A DNA stretch of 64,000 nt from Nocardioides dokdonensis FR1436 (GCF_001653335.1 NZ_CP015079.1:3100001-3164000), one strand, 5' to 3'; counted from the first letter of the stretch, positions 9,020-18,955 are shown. A program made the numbers and translations. The notes: generated from the sequence alone by a model not told the origin.

Positions 9020-9601
9020 ATGCGCGTGCTGGGGATCGACCCCGGGCTGACCCGGTGCGGCATGGGTGTCGTCGACGGCTCGGTCGGTCGGCCGCTCACC
9101 CTGGTCGACGTCAACGTGCTGCGCACGAGCAGCGACCTCCCGGTGGCGCAGCGCCTGGTCACCATCGAGCAGGGGGTCGAGGCCTGGATCGAGGAGTACC
9201 GCCCGGACGCGGTCGCGGTCGAACGGGTCTTCGCGCGCTCGGACGTCTCGACGGTGATGGGCACCGCCCAGGCCAGCGGCATCGCCATGGTCGTGGCCGC
9301 GCGTCGGGGTCTGCCGATCGCGCTGCACACGCCCAGCGAGGTCAAGGCGGCCGTCTCCGGCTCGGGGCGCGCCACCAAGCAGCAGGTCGGGGCGATGGTC
9401 ACCCGCATCCTGCGCCTCGACGCCCCGCCCAAGCCGGCCGACGCCGCCGACGCCCTGGCCCTGGCCATCACCCACATCTGGCGCGGCGGGGCGCAGGCCC
9501 GGCTCGACCAGGCGGTCGCCCGCCAGACCCGCGCCGTGCCGACCCGCGCGGTCCCCACCCGTGCCACCACCACCCGCACCATCCCGAGGAGGACCCCGTG
9601 A
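9020..9601 (+). CDS. ruvC: Holliday junction resolvase RuvC
   Basis: 193 residues. Endonuclease that resolves Holliday junctions with RuvAB. The RNase H-like fold is marked by the N-terminal [14 protein letters not shown] (Asp7), an acidic residue in VAVERVF, and the C-terminal acidic motif [14 protein letters not shown]. The C-terminus extends past the usual end by about 25 residues rich in Thr-Arg-Ala ([13 protein letters not shown]), probably disordered. GAGAGGGTGA precedes the ATG as ribosome site. The stop overlaps the ruvA GTG. Confidence 0.96.
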   Translation: MRVLGIDPGLTRCGMGVVDGSVGRPLTLVDVNVLRTSSDLPVAQRLVTIEQGVEAWIEEYRPDAVAVERVFARSDVSTVMGTAQASGIAMVVAARRGLPIALHTPSEVKAAVSGSGRATKQQVGAMVTRILRLDAPPKPADAADALALAITHIWRGGAQARLDQAVARQTRAVPTRAVPTRATTTRTIPRRTP

Positions 9602-10209
9602 TCGCCTACGTCCGAGGCCCGGTCGCCGCGGTGACGCCGACCAGCGCCGTGCTCGAGGTCGGCGGGATCGGCCTGGAGCTCCTCTGCACCCCCGGCACGC
9701 TCGCCACGCTCTCGCCCAAGGTCGGCACCGGGCAGCAGGCCACGCTGCCCACCTCCATGGTGGTGCGGGAGGAGTCGCTGACGCTCTTCGGTTTCCTCGA
9801 CGAGGACGAGAAGGTCTGCTTCGAGCTGCTCCAGACCGCGTCGGGGGTCGGCCCCAAGCTCGCCCAGGCGATGCTCGCGGTGCTCGCCCCCGACGACCTG
9901 CGCCGCGCGGTGGGCGGCGAGGACGTCAAGACCTTGACCCGGGTCCCCGGGATCGGCCAGAAGGGTGCGCAGCGGATCATCCTCGAGCTCAAGGACCGTC
10001 TCGGCGCCGCCGGCGCCGGTCGCAGCGCCAGCCCGGCCTCCTCGACCGTCGCGCCGTGGCGCGACCAGGTGCAGCAGGGCCTCGTCGGGCTGGGCTGGAC
10101 GGTCAAGGACGCCGAGCAGGCCGTGGACGAGGTGGCCCCGGAAGCGGGGGAGGACCCCGACGTCGCGACGCTGCTGCGCTCCGCGCTGCGCATGCTCTCG
10201 AGGGTCTGA
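9598..10209 (+). CDS. ruvA: Holliday junction branch migration protein RuvA
   Basis: 203 residues starting at GTG 9598, which overlaps the ruvC stop (GTGA), with GAGGAGGA upstream. The order is an OB-fold N-terminal domain, a helix-hairpin-helix region with [16 protein letters not shown] and [17 protein letters not shown], a flexible Ala/Ser-rich linker (about 135-150), and a C-terminal RuvB-binding domain ([18 protein letters not shown]). It tetramerises on the four-way junction and loads RuvB. Confidence 0.96.
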   Translation: MIAYVRGPVAAVTPTSAVLEVGGIGLELLCTPGTLATLSPKVGTGQQATLPTSMVVREESLTLFGFLDEDEKVCFELLQTASGVGPKLAQAMLAVLAPDDLRRAVGGEDVKTLTRVPGIGQKGAQRIILELKDRLGAAGAGRSASPASSTVAPWRDQVQQGLVGLGWTVKDAEQAVDEVAPEAGEDPDVATLLRSALRMLSRV

Positions 10210-10215
10210 CCCGCG

Positions 10216-11313
10216 ATGCACGACGACCAGTACTCCGACCGGGACCCCCTCGCTGCCGCCGAGGAGCACCACCTGCGCTCCCTGACCGTGGCCGAGGCCG
10301 ACGGCGACGAGCGCGCCGTCGAGGCCGCCCTGCGCCCGCGCAGCCTCGACGAGGTGGTGGGTCAGCAGCGGGTGCGCGACCAGCTCGGCCTCGTCCTCGA
10401 GGCGGCCCGCCGGCGCGAGCGCTGCCCCGACCACGTGCTGCTCTCCGGCCCGCCCGGCCTGGGCAAGACGACGCTGGCGATGATCATCGCCCACGAGATG
10501 AGCGTGCCCCTGCGCTTGACCAGCGGGCCCGCCATCACCCACGCGGGGGACCTGGCCGCCATCCTGTCCGGGCTCAACGAGGGCGACGTGCTGTTCATCG
10601 ACGAGATCCACCGGATGTCGCGTCCGGCCGAGGAGATGCTCTACATGGCGATGGAGGACTTCCGGGTCGACGTCGTCATCGGCAAGGGCCCCGGGGCCAC
10701 CGCCATCCCGCTCGAGATCCCGCCCTTCACACTGGTCGGCGCGACCACCCGGGCCGGCCTGCTGCCGGGGCCGCTGCGTGACCGGTTCGGCTTCACCGCC
10801 CAGCTGGAGTTCTACGACCCCCGGGACCTCGACACGATCGTGCACCGTTCGGCGGACCTGCTCGGGGTCGAGCTGACCAGCGAGGGCTCGGCGCAGATCG
10901 CCTTCCGCTCGCGCGGCACGCCGCGGATCGCGAACCGGCTGCTGCGCCGCGTGCGGGACTACGCCCAGGTGCGCGCCGGCGGGGTGGTCACCCTCGCGGT
11001 GGCCGAGGCCGCCCTGGAGCTCTACGAGGTCGACGACCTGGGTCTGGACCGTCTCGACCGTGGCGTCATCGACGTGCTGTGCCGCCGCTTCGGTGGTGGC
11101 CCGGTGGGCGTGTCCACGCTCGCGGTCGCCGTGGGGGAGGAGCGGGAGACCGTCGAGGAGGTCGCCGAGCCGTTCCTGGTGCGCATCGGATTCCTGGCCC
11201 GTACGCCGCGTGGTCGGGTCGCGACGCCGGCGGCCTGGGCGCACCTCGGCCTCACGCCGCCGCCGGGAGCCGTGGGCGACGAGCGGGCCCTCTTCGAGAC
11301 CGACCCGGGCTGA
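10216..11313 (+). CDS. ruvB: Holliday junction branch migration ATPase RuvB
   Basis: 365-residue AAA+ motor of branch migration. Walker [10 protein letters not shown] (about 78-86), Walker B LFIDEIHR, sensor 1 GATTRAG, and the arginine-finger segment GPLRDRFGF are all present. A C-terminal winged helix with [13 protein letters not shown] follows. Its start ATG is six bases after ruvA, so ruvC-ruvA-ruvB form one operon under the LexA box. An N-terminal extension of about 30 residues precedes the family core. Confidence 0.97.
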   Translation: MHDDQYSDRDPLAAAEEHHLRSLTVAEADGDERAVEAALRPRSLDEVVGQQRVRDQLGLVLEAARRRERCPDHVLLSGPPGLGKTTLAMIIAHEMSVPLRLTSGPAITHAGDLAAILSGLNEGDVLFIDEIHRMSRPAEEMLYMAMEDFRVDVVIGKGPGATAIPLEIPPFTLVGATTRAGLLPGPLRDRFGFTAQLEFYDPRDLDTIVHRSADLLGVELTSEGSAQIAFRSRGTPRIANRLLRRVRDYAQVRAGGVVTLAVAEAALELYEVDDLGLDRLDRGVIDVLCRRFGGGPVGVSTLAVAVGEERETVEEVAEPFLVRIGFLARTPRGRVATPAAWAHLGLTPPPGAVGDERALFETDPG

Positions 11314-11359
11314 GCACGACCCGTCGGGGCGGGGATGCTGGAGGTCACACCCCCGCGGC

Positions 11360-11365
11360 TACACT
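11360..11365 (+). promoter_or_regulatory. Probable -10 element of the yajC-secDF operon
   Basis: TACACT fits TANNNT and would give a 5' leader of about 60 bases holding the hairpin at 11373-11400. Confidence 0.4.
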
Positions 11366-11372
11366 TTCGCGC

Positions 11373-11400
11373 GGCCGTCCCGGGCTCGTTCCCGGCGGCC
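11373..11400 (+). promoter_or_regulatory. Leader hairpin upstream of yajC
   Basis: GGCCG and CCGGG pair with CCCGG and CGGCC around loop CTCGTT, with a small bulge, giving a 10-bp GC stem about 30 bases before the yajC start. No ligand can be assigned. Confidence 0.45.
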
Positions 11401-11430
11401 ACACCTGTCGTATATGTGGAGAGGTCCGTC

Positions 11431-11727
11431 GTGGAGGGCTTAGCCCCGTTCCTGCCCCTGGTGGGTATCGCGCTCGTGTTCTGGCTGCTGATCATCCGAC
11501 CGCAGTCCCGCCGCAACCGCGAGATGATCGCCATGCAGCAGTCGATCAGCGTCGGGGACGAGGTGCTGCTGACCTCCGGGATCCACGGCACCGTCCGCGG
11601 CCTCGACGACGACTCGTTCGAGCTCGAGGTGGCCCCGGGCGTCGCGCTCCGGGTGGCCCGCGGCGCCGTCGGGCGGATCCTCCCCCCCGACGCCCCGGAC
11701 ACCTTCGACGCCCCCGAGGAGCTCTGA
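11431..11727 (+). CDS. yajC: Preprotein translocase accessory subunit YajC
   Basis: 98 residues if translation starts at GTG 11431, which has GGAGAGG six bases upstream; longer in-frame upstream starts look non-coding. One N-terminal membrane segment (PFLPLVGIALVFWLLIIRP) is followed by a cytosolic domain with QQSISVGDEVLLTSGIHGTV, the YajC signature. It works with SecD and SecF at the SecYEG translocon. secD follows after one base. Confidence 0.93.
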   Translation: MEGLAPFLPLVGIALVFWLLIIRPQSRRNREMIAMQQSISVGDEVLLTSGIHGTVRGLDDDSFELEVAPGVALRVARGAVGRILPPDAPDTFDAPEEL

Positions 11728-11728
11728 G

Positions 11729-13471
11729 GTGGCCGGTCGCAGGCCCAGTCCCGGACGCACCCTGGTCGCGTTCTTCGTCTCGGTGGCCGTCCTCTTCGGC
11801 CTCGTCGCGCTGGCCGGCAGCTGGACGCCGCAGCTTGGCCTGGACCTGCAGGGTGGCACCAGCATCACCCTGCGGGCCGAGGGCGACCCGACCGACGAGT
11901 CGCTCGAGGAAGCCCGCAAGATCATCGACGACCGCGTCAACGGCTCCGGGGTCGCCGAGGCCGAGGTGACCACGCAGGGCGGCCAGGACATCGTCGTGGA
12001 GGTGCCGGGCAAGAACCGGCGCGACCTGCTCGACACCGTCCAGCGCACCGCCCAGCTGCGCTTCCGGCTCGTGGCCTGCTCCCAGGCCGACGGCCGCTGC
12101 CAGAGCACCACCGGCCTCCCCGACGGAGTCATCCCCGAGGCGCCCGGCGCCGAGGGGCTCACCGGTCAGCCCCAGGACCAGCAGCAGGGCAACAACCGCC
12201 CGTCGGTCGGGTTCGGCGTCAAGGCCGGCACCGAGACCGACGGCCCCACCGGTGAGCCCAGCGACGAGCCCAGCGACGAGCCCAGCGACGAGCCCAGCGA
12301 CGAGCCCAGCAAGAAGCCCGGCAAGAAGGGCGGGCAGCCGGACGCCTTCGCGCAGTGCGTCACCGCGGCCGCTGACGACAAGCTCATCGACGACCCGCTG
12401 AGCTGGATCGACACGCCGACCACCGAGTGCGTCACGGCGTTCTCCCAGTACCAGTGCCCGGCCGACGGCCCGGCGTCGCCGATGAGCGACGACCCGGACG
12501 CCCCGCTCATCACCTGCGACGAGGACGGCGTGGCCTACCTGCTGTCCCCGGCGATGATCGAGGGCACCGCGCTCTCCGACGCCTCGTCGGCGATCCCGCA
12601 GGGCGAGGTCGCCTACGTCGTGCAGCTCTCCTTCGACGGGGCCGGCACGAACATCTTCGCCGACATCTCCCGTGGCCTGTACGGCACCGAGAAGCAGTTC
12701 GCGATCGTGCTCGACGGCGAGGTCCTGTCGGCGCCGACCATGAACGGCGTCATCGTGGACGGCAACGCCCAGATCAGCGGTGACTTCACCGAGACCAGCG
12801 CGGGCAGCCTCGCGACCAGCCTGAAGTTCGGCGCCCTGCCGATCGCCTTCGAGGACGACCCGCTGACCCAGGTCATCGGCCCCACCCTCGCCGGCGACCA
12901 GCTCTCGGCCGGCCTGCTCGCGGGCGGCATCGGGCTGGGCATCGTGATGCTCTACTGCCTGCTCTACTACCGCGGGCTCGGCACGGTCGTCATCGCCTCG
13001 CTGCTCGTCGCGGCGGCGATCACCTACGGGATGGTCCTGCTGCTCAGCGAGACCGCCGGGTTCACCCTGACCCTGCCCGGCATCGCCGGGCTGATCGTGG
13101 CGGTCGGGATCACGGCCGACTCCTTCATCGTGCTCTTCGAACGCATCCGCGACGAGATGCGCGACGGCAAGTCGATGCGGGTCGCGGTCGAGTCGGGCTG
13201 GAAGCGGGCACGCAACACCGCCGTCGCCGCCGACGCGGTGTCGCTCCTGGCCGCGGTCATCCTCTACATCTTCGCGGCCGGCGTGGTGAAGGGCTTCGCC
13301 TTCGCGCTCGGCCTGACCACGGTCATCGACCTGGTCGTGTTCTTCTTCTTCACCAAGCCGGCCGTCTCCTGGCTGGCCCGCTTCCCGTTCTTCCACTCCG
13401 GCCACCGCCTCTCCGGTCTCAACGCCGAGACCCTCGGCGTCGACCGGCTCCCGGCAGGAGGGACCGTCTGA
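11729..13471 (+). CDS. secD: Protein translocase subunit SecD
   Basis: 580 residues starting at GTG 11729. Proton-driven membrane subunit that helps pull proteins through SecYEG. TM1 (about 10-30) is followed by the diagnostic LGLDLQGGTS, a large extracytoplasmic P1 domain, then five more membrane segments with LLYYRGLGT and GITADSFIVLFERIRDE. The P1 region carries a low-complexity insert, (PSDE)n followed by a Lys-rich stretch (about residues 175-200), encoded by 12-bp DNA repeats. Translationally coupled to secF. Confidence 0.96.
   Translation: MAGRRPSPGRTLVAFFVSVAVLFGLVALAGSWTPQLGLDLQGGTSITLRAEGDPTDESLEEARKIIDDRVNGSGVAEAEVTTQGGQDIVVEVPGKNRRDLLDTVQRTAQLRFRLVACSQADGRCQSTTGLPDGVIPEAPGAEGLTGQPQDQQQGNNRPSVGFGVKAGTETDGPTGEPSDEPSDEPSDEPSDEPSKKPGKKGGQPDAFAQCVTAAADDKLIDDPLSWIDTPTTECVTAFSQYQCPADGPASPMSDDPDAPLITCDEDGVAYLLSPAMIEGTALSDASSAIPQGEVAYVVQLSFDGAGTNIFADISRGLYGTEKQFAIVLDGEVLSAPTMNGVIVDGNAQISGDFTETSAGSLATSLKFGALPIAFEDDPLTQVIGPTLAGDQLSAGLLAGGIGLGIVMLYCLLYYRGLGTVVIASLLVAAAITYGMVLLLSETAGFTLTLPGIAGLIVAVGITADSFIVLFERIRDEMRDGKSMRVAVESGWKRARNTAVAADAVSLLAAVILYIFAAGVVKGFAFALGLTTVIDLVVFFFFTKPAVSWLARFPFFHSGHRLSGLNAETLGVDRLPAGGTV
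12254..12310 (+). repeat. 12-bp coding minisatellite in secD
   Basis: Four exact copies of GAGCCCAGCGAC plus GAGCCCAGC, encoding a Glu-Pro-Ser-Asp tetrapeptide repeat in the external P1 domain. The unit length keeps the frame, so copy number can vary without inactivating SecD. Confidence 0.95.
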
Positions 13472-14715
13472 TGGGCAGGTACTCGCGACTCGGCAACGCC
13501 CTCTACACCGGGGACCGCTCGATCGACTTCGTCGGCAAGAAGTGGCTCTGGTACGCCATCTCGGTGGTCCTGGTGGCCGTGGCGATCCTCGGGGTCAGCG
13601 TGCGCGGGCTCGACCTGGGCATCGAGTTCACCGGCGGCACGCAGTACCGCGTGAGCCTGGGCGCCAGCGCGACCCAGCAGCAGGCCGACGAGCTGCGCGC
13701 CAGCGTCTCCGGCACCGGTGTCGACGGCGCCGCCTCCCCGGTGGTCAGCACCCTGGGCGAGCAGGCGCTGCTCGTGCAGACCGGACAGCTCTCGCAGGAC
13801 GACAGCGACACCGTCGCCCGGGCCATCGTCGAGGCGACCGGGATCGACCCCGCCGCGGACCTGTCGCAGGAGGACATCGGCGCGAGCTGGGGGGCCGACG
13901 TGGCCCGCTCCTCGCTGATCGGTCTCGCCGTCTTCCTCTTCTTCGTCATCCTCTTCATCTGGGCCTACTTCCGCGAGTGGAAGATGTCGGTGGCCGCCCT
14001 CGTCGCGCTGGCCCACGACGTGGCCATCACGGTCGGCGTCTACGCCCTGCTCGGCTTCGAGGTCACGCCCGCGACCGTCACCGGCCTGCTGACGATCCTG
14101 GCGTTCTCGCTCTACGACACCGTGGTCGTCTTCGACAAGGTTCGCGAGAACACCGCCGGGCTCGGCCGCGGCGGCACCACCTACGCCCGGGCCGCGAACC
14201 TCGCGGTCAACCAGACCCTGGTGCGGTCGATCAACACGTCGCTGGTGGCGCTGCTCCCGGTCGGGGCGATCCTCTACGTGAGCGCCGTCCAGCTCGGGGC
14301 CAGCTCCCTGCAGGACCTCGCGCTCGCGCTCTTCGTCGGCATGGCGGCCGGCACCTACTCCTCGGTGTTCATCGCCACCCCGCTGCTCGTGGACCTGAAG
14401 TCCGGCGAGACCGAGGTGGTGATGGCCGAGCGTCGCGCCAAGGCACGCGCCCGGGCCGGAGACCGCTACGCGGCGGTCCCCGGGTACGTCGAGGGCATGG
14501 CGGCGCCCGTCGAGCCGGGGACCCGCCCTGGGCCGGCGGCGCCGATCGCTCCGAGCGCACCCGTGACCGCACCCCGCACGGCCCCGCCGCGGGCCACCGA
14601 GCCCATGGGTCGCGGCCGCACCGTGCCGCAGGCGCGTGGCCCGGTGGGTCCCAGCGGGGCCTCGGGTCGCCAGCAGCCGAGCCGGCAGAGCCGCTCCAAG
14701 CGCGGCAAGAAGTGA
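13471..14715 (+). CDS. secF: Protein translocase subunit SecF
   Basis: 414 residues; its ATG shares a base with the secD stop. It has the SecF markers GIEFTGGTQYRV, six predicted membrane segments and AFSLYDTVVVFDKVREN. About the last 90 residues form a Pro/Ala/Arg-rich cytosolic tail ending KRGKK, longer than in Escherichia coli but common in actinobacteria, possibly for ribosome or membrane contact. It forms the SecDF motor with the preceding gene. apt overlaps its stop. Confidence 0.96.
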   Translation: MGRYSRLGNALYTGDRSIDFVGKKWLWYAISVVLVAVAILGVSVRGLDLGIEFTGGTQYRVSLGASATQQQADELRASVSGTGVDGAASPVVSTLGEQALLVQTGQLSQDDSDTVARAIVEATGIDPAADLSQEDIGASWGADVARSSLIGLAVFLFFVILFIWAYFREWKMSVAALVALAHDVAITVGVYALLGFEVTPATVTGLLTILAFSLYDTVVVFDKVRENTAGLGRGGTTYARAANLAVNQTLVRSINTSLVALLPVGAILYVSAVQLGASSLQDLALALFVGMAAGTYSSVFIATPLLVDLKSGETEVVMAERRAKARARAGDRYAAVPGYVEGMAAPVEPGTRPGPAAPIAPSAPVTAPRTAPPRATEPMGRGRTVPQARGPVGPSGASGRQQPSRQSRSKRGKK

Positions 14716-15272
14716 GCCTGGTCGCGGCCCGCGAGGCCCTGGACCGGTTGATCCGCGACGTCCCGGACTTCCCCGAGCCCGGGGTGGTCTTCAAGGACAT
14801 CACCCCGGTGCTGGCCGACCACGCCGGGCTGGCCGCGGTCGTCGCCGGGCTCGCCGAGGCCGGTCGCGACGAGCAGGGCAGGTCCGTGGTCGACACCGTG
14901 GTGGGCATGGAGGCCCGGGGGTTCATCCTCGGCGCTCCCGTCGCGCTGGCGCTGGGTGCCGGGTTCGTCCCGGTGCGCAAGGCCGGCAAGCTGCCCCGCG
15001 AGACGCACGCGGTCTCCTACGACCTGGAGTACGGCTCGGCGACCCTCGAGCTGCACACCGACGCCGTGCGCGCCGGCAGCCGGGTCCTGCTGGTCGACGA
15101 CGTGCTCGCCACCGGAGGCACCGCGCGGGCCACCGTCGAGCTGGTGGAGCGCTGCGGCGCCACGGTCGTCGGAGTGGCGGTGCTGATGGACCTGGCGTTC
15201 CTGCCGTGGCGGGACGCGCTCGGCGAGGTCGCGGTCACCACGTTGCTCAGTGTCGGGTCCGACCGGGCCTAG
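14712..15272 (+). CDS. apt: Adenine phosphoribosyltransferase
   Basis: 186 residues. Salvages adenine to AMP using PRPP in the cytosol. Start is GTG 14712, overlapping the secF stop, giving MSLVAAREALDRLIRDVPDF. FPEPGVVFKDITPVL and GMEARGFILGAPVAL are Apt signatures, and the PRPP loop is VLLVDDVLATGGTA. The secDF-apt-rel order is conserved in actinobacteria and joins purine salvage to ppGpp metabolism. Its stop TAG is also the first part of the predicted rel -10. Confidence 0.95.
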   Translation: MSLVAAREALDRLIRDVPDFPEPGVVFKDITPVLADHAGLAAVVAGLAEAGRDEQGRSVVDTVVGMEARGFILGAPVALALGAGFVPVRKAGKLPRETHAVSYDLEYGSATLELHTDAVRAGSRVLLVDDVLATGGTARATVELVERCGATVVGVAVLMDLAFLPWRDALGEVAVTTLLSVGSDRA

Positions 15273-15275
15273 ACT
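15270..15275 (+). promoter_or_regulatory. Leaderless -10 element (TAGACT) aimed at GTG 15282
   Basis: TAGACT is six bases before GTG 15282, the same spacing as at other leaderless genes here. The GTG is not in frame with the rel open frame (see 15282-15361). Confidence 0.5.
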
Positions 15276-15281
15276 GACGCC

Positions 15282-15361
15282 GTGAGCACGGATCGCCCCG
15301 CCCCCCGAACGAGGCGGTCCCGGAGCGCCTCCAGGACAGCGTCCCGGTCTCCTCGCGCAGC
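15282..15361 (+). other. Displaced 5' coding segment of rel (apparent frameshift at C6)
   Basis: GTG 15282 begins MSTDRPAP, then reaches CCCCCC at 15301-15306. In the rel frame the bases after this tract read [19 protein letters not shown] directly into MRSRLARMG. This resembles the N-terminal region of other actinobacterial Rel proteins, such as the ETLKTSISASRRVRARLARR segment of the M. tuberculosis enzyme. One extra C in the tract would join the two parts. In the rel frame there is a stop at 15275 and no start codon before 15362. Confidence 0.7.
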
Positions 15362-17593
15362 ATGCGGTCACGGCTGGCCCGGATGGGTCATCGCAGCCAG
15401 GGCGGCAACCCGGTCCTCGAGCCGCTCTTCCGCGCGGTGCGCGCCAACCACCCCAAGGCCGACCTGGCGCTGCTGGAGCGCGCCTACGTCACCGCCGAGC
15501 GGCTGCACGGCACCCAGATGCGCAAGAGCGGCGACCCCTACATCACCCACCCGCTGGCGGTGACCACGATCCTGGCCGGGATCGGGATGACCGAGCCGAC
15601 GCTGGCCGCCGCGCTCCTGCACGACACGGTGGAGGACACTGCGTACACGCTGGAGGAGCTGCGGGTCGACTTCGGCGAGGAGGTGGCGCTGCTGGTCGAC
15701 GGGGTCACCAAGCTCGACAAGGTCGTCTACGGGGACTCAGCGCAGGCCGAGACCATCCGCAAGATGATCGTCGCGATGTCGCGCGACATCCGGGTGCTGG
15801 TCATCAAGCTCGCCGACCGCCTGCACAACATGCGCACCCTGCGGTTCGTGCCGCAGAAGAGCCAGGAGCGCACCGCCCGCGAGACCCTCGACATCTACGC
15901 ACCGCTGGCGCACCGACTGGGCATGAACACCATCAAGTGGGAGCTCGAGGACCTCGCGTTCGCCACCCTGCACCCCAAGATCTACGACGAGATCGTGCGG
16001 ATGGTCGCCGAGCGCGCGCCCTCGCGCGACCAGTTCATGGCCCAGGTCATCACCCAGGTCGAGGCCGACCTGCGCGAGGCCAAGGTCAAGGCCAAGGTCA
16101 CCGGTCGACCCAAGCACTACTACTCGATCTACCAGAAGATGATCCTGGGCGGACGCGAGTTCTCCGACATCTACGACCTGGTCGGCATCCGGGTGCTGGT
16201 CGAGGAGGACCGCGACTGCTACGCCGTCCTGGGCGTCCTGCACTCGCGGTGGAACCCGGTGCTGGGGCGGTTCAAGGACTACGTCGCGATGCCGAAGTTC
16301 AACATGTACCAGTCGTTGCACACCACCGTCATGGGCCCGCAGGGCAAGCCGGTCGAGATGCAGATCCGCACCTTCGCCCAGCACCGCCGCGCGGAGTACG
16401 GCGTCGCGGCGCACTGGAAGTACAAGGAGGACGGTCGCACCGGGGTCGACACCGAGAAGCGCGCCGACCTCGACGACATGTCCTGGGTGCGCCAGCTGCT
16501 CGACTGGCAGAGCGAGGTCGAGGACCCGGGCGAGTTCCTGGAGTCGCTGCGCTTCGAGATCAACCGGGCCGAGACCTACGTCTTCACCCCTCGCGGCGAC
16601 GTGATCGCGCTGCCCTCGGGGTCGACCCCGGTCGACTTCGCCTACGCGGTGCACACCGAGGTGGGGCACCACACCATCGGTGCCCGGGTCAACGGTCGGC
16701 TGGTGCCGCTGGAGTCGCGCCTCGACAACGGCGACGTCGTGGAGGTCTTCACCTCCAAGTCACCGAACGCCGGACCCTCGCGCGACTGGCTGACGTTCGT
16801 GAAGTCCCCGCGTGCCCGCTCCAAGATCCGGCAGTGGTTCACCAAGGAGCGCCGCGAGGAGGCGATCGAGCGGGGCAAGGACCAGATCGCCAAGCTGATG
16901 CGCAAGGAGGGGCTGGCCCTCAAGCGGCTGCTCTCGCACGAGTCGTTGATGCTGGCGGCCGAGCACTTCAAGCTCGCCGACGTCACCGCGCTCTACGCGG
17001 CGGTGGGGGAGAACAACCTCTCCGCCCAGGCCGTCGTCAAGCAGGTGCTCGAGGTGCACGGGGGAGCGCAGGGCGCCCAGGAGGACCTGGCCGAGGCCGT
17101 CACCATCACCGGGCGCCGCGGGCACCGCCGCCCCACCGGGTCCGGCGACGCGGGCGTCGTCGTCAAGGGCGCCTCCGACCTGTGGGTCAAGCTCGCCAAG
17201 TGCTGCACGCCGGTGCCCCCCGACCCGATCCTGGGCTTCGTCACCAAGGGCGGAGGGGTGTCGGTGCACCGGCGCGACTGCACCAACGCGACGGCCCTGC
17301 AGTCCCAGCCCGAGAAGCTGCTCGACGTCGAGTGGGCGCCGACCACGACCTCGACCTTCCTGGTCAACATCCAGGTCGAGGCGCTCGACCGGGCCCGGTT
17401 GCTCTCCGACATCACGATGGCGCTCTCGGACGCCCACGTGAACATCCTGTCGGCGCAGCTGGCCACCAACCGCGACCGGGTCGCGAAGAGCCGCTTCACC
17501 TTCGAGATGGCCGAGACCAAGCACCTCGACACCGTGCTGCGCGCGGTGCGGGGGGTGCCCGGCGTCTTCGACGCCTACCGGGTCACCCAGTAG
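15362..17593 (+). CDS. rel: Bifunctional (p)ppGpp synthetase/hydrolase Rel
   Basis: 743 residues from ATG 15362; the true protein is probably about 26 residues longer. Makes and degrades (p)ppGpp in the stringent response. Order: HD hydrolase domain with HPLAV and LLHDTVEDT (about 86-94), synthetase domain with [18 protein letters not shown] (about 303-320), TGS (about 400-460), a helical/zinc-finger region with [14 protein letters not shown], and a C-terminal ACT domain (about 668-743). Both HD and synthetase residues look intact, so it should be bifunctional. ATG 15362 has no ribosome site, which supports the upstream start. It converges on the DUF349 gene with 18 bases between stops. Confidence 0.95.
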   Translation: MRSRLARMGHRSQGGNPVLEPLFRAVRANHPKADLALLERAYVTAERLHGTQMRKSGDPYITHPLAVTTILAGIGMTEPTLAAALLHDTVEDTAYTLEELRVDFGEEVALLVDGVTKLDKVVYGDSAQAETIRKMIVAMSRDIRVLVIKLADRLHNMRTLRFVPQKSQERTARETLDIYAPLAHRLGMNTIKWELEDLAFATLHPKIYDEIVRMVAERAPSRDQFMAQVITQVEADLREAKVKAKVTGRPKHYYSIYQKMILGGREFSDIYDLVGIRVLVEEDRDCYAVLGVLHSRWNPVLGRFKDYVAMPKFNMYQSLHTTVMGPQGKPVEMQIRTFAQHRRAEYGVAAHWKYKEDGRTGVDTEKRADLDDMSWVRQLLDWQSEVEDPGEFLESLRFEINRAETYVFTPRGDVIALPSGSTPVDFAYAVHTEVGHHTIGARVNGRLVPLESRLDNGDVVEVFTSKSPNAGPSRDWLTFVKSPRARSKIRQWFTKERREEAIERGKDQIAKLMRKEGLALKRLLSHESLMLAAEHFKLADVTALYAAVGENNLSAQAVVKQVLEVHGGAQGAQEDLAEAVTITGRRGHRRPTGSGDAGVVVKGASDLWVKLAKCCTPVPPDPILGFVTKGGGVSVHRRDCTNATALQSQPEKLLDVEWAPTTTSTFLVNIQVEALDRARLLSDITMALSDAHVNILSAQLATNRDRVAKSRFTFEMAETKHLDTVLRAVRGVPGVFDAYRVTQ

Positions 17594-17611
17594 GCCGCGG
17601 CCGGACTCGGT

Positions 17612-18853
17612 TCAGCTGCCGTACTCCGCGGACGCGCGGCGCGCCATCTCCAGGAACGACTGGCGCGAGGCGAGGTTCTCCTCCAGCTCGGCGACCTTCG
17701 CGGCGCTGCCGGCGGCGCGCGCCTTCTCGAGGTCGGCCTCCACCTGGTCGATGGCGGCCTGGAGCTTGGAGACCATGTCGTCGGCGCGCGCGGACTTCTC
17801 GGGGTCCGAGCGACGCCACTGCTCGTCCTCGTGGCCGCGGATGGTCTGCTCGACCTTGGCGATGCGACCCTCGAGCTCCTTGATCCGGGCGCGCGGGACC
17901 TTGCCGGCCGCGTCCCAGCGCTCGGCGATGACGCGGTAGGCGCGCTTGGCGGCCTCGATGTCGCCGGTCTCGGCGAGCGCCGGCAGCAGGGCCTCGGCCT
18001 CCACGATCAGGGCGTCCTTGACCTCGGCGTTGGCCGCGAACTCCTCGTCGAGGGCGGCGTTCGCGGCGTCGCGGGCACCGAAGAACTGGTCCTGGGCGCC
18101 ACGGAAGCGCTTCCAGAGCCGGTCGTCGACGTCCTTGGGTGCCGGGCCGGCGGCCTTCCAGTCGCGCATCAGGTCGCGGTAGCGCCCCGCTGTGGGACCC
18201 CAGTCGGTGGAGTCGGCCAGCGACTCGGCCTCGGCGGCGAGCCGCTCCTTGACGGCCCGGGCGCCCTCGCGCTCCTGGCTCTGCTGCGCGAAGTGGGCCT
18301 TGCGGCGCCGGGTGTAGCCGGTGCGGGCGGTCGAGAAGCGACGCCACAGGGCGTCGTCGGAGGCCCGGTCGATGCGCGGGACCGCCTTCCACTGCTCGAG
18401 GAGGTCGCGCAGACGGTTCGCTCCGTGGCGCCAGTCGTCGCTCTCGGCGAGCTTCTCGGCCTGGACCACCAGCTTCTCCTTGGCGGCCCTGGCCTCGGCG
18501 CTGCGCTTCTCCTTCTCCACCCGACGCGCCTCGCGCTGGGAGGCCAGCACCGGCGCCAGGGCGTCGAGGCGACCCTCGAGGCCGGCGAGGTCGCCCACGG
18601 CGTTGGCGCCGCTGACCTGGGCGCGCACGGTGCGCACCGACTCTGTGGCCTCCTCGGGCGACATCACCCCGGAGTTGACCCGCTTCTCGAGCAGCTCGAC
18701 CTCGAAGGCGAGTGCGGCGTAGCGCTCGGTGAAGAAGGCGAGTGCCTCCTCGGGCGTGCCCGCGGGGTAGGACCCCACGGACCGCTCGCCGTCGGCGGTC
18801 TTGACGTAGACGGTCCCGTCGTCGTCGACCCGGCCCCACTGGTGGCTCGTCAC
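17612..18853 (-). CDS. DUF349-repeat coiled-coil protein
   Basis: 413 residues from GTG 18853, which has AGGGAA eight bases upstream; an in-frame GTG at 18910 would add 19 residues of unlikely sequence. An N-terminal segment (MTSHQWGRVDDDGTVYVKTA) is followed by repeated helical DUF349 units with aromatic patterns such as LWRRFSTART, LWKRFRGAQDQFF and IAERWDAAGKVPR. The end is a Glu/Lys-rich coiled coil. Function is not established; charged helical repeats suggest a scaffold or nucleic-acid role (inference). It diverges from the MBL gene with 114 bases between starts. Confidence 0.85.
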   Translation of the reverse strand: MTSHQWGRVDDDGTVYVKTADGERSVGSYPAGTPEEALAFFTERYAALAFEVELLEKRVNSGVMSPEEATESVRTVRAQVSGANAVGDLAGLEGRLDALAPVLASQREARRVEKEKRSAEARAAKEKLVVQAEKLAESDDWRHGANRLRDLLEQWKAVPRIDRASDDALWRRFSTARTGYTRRRKAHFAQQSQEREGARAVKERLAAEAESLADSTDWGPTAGRYRDLMRDWKAAGPAPKDVDDRLWKRFRGAQDQFFGARDAANAALDEEFAANAEVKDALIVEAEALLPALAETGDIEAAKRAYRVIAERWDAAGKVPRARIKELEGRIAKVEQTIRGHEDEQWRRSDPEKSARADDMVSKLQAAIDQVEADLEKARAAGSAAKVAELEENLASRQSFLEMARRASAEYGS

Positions 18854-18955
18854 AAAGATTCCCTGTGTCTCGGTGCCCCGGTGCGAGAGGCAGGTGAAGA
18901 TGTGCGTCACATGCTAATCGCGTCGTGCTGGTTCGGCTCCCGGCGCCCCGGTCGA

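Noticed and set aside
15282-15563. A separate 93-residue gene at the start of rel
   Set aside because: After MSTDRPAP the frame becomes Arg/Ser-rich out-of-frame translation of rel; it is better explained as a displaced rel 5' end.
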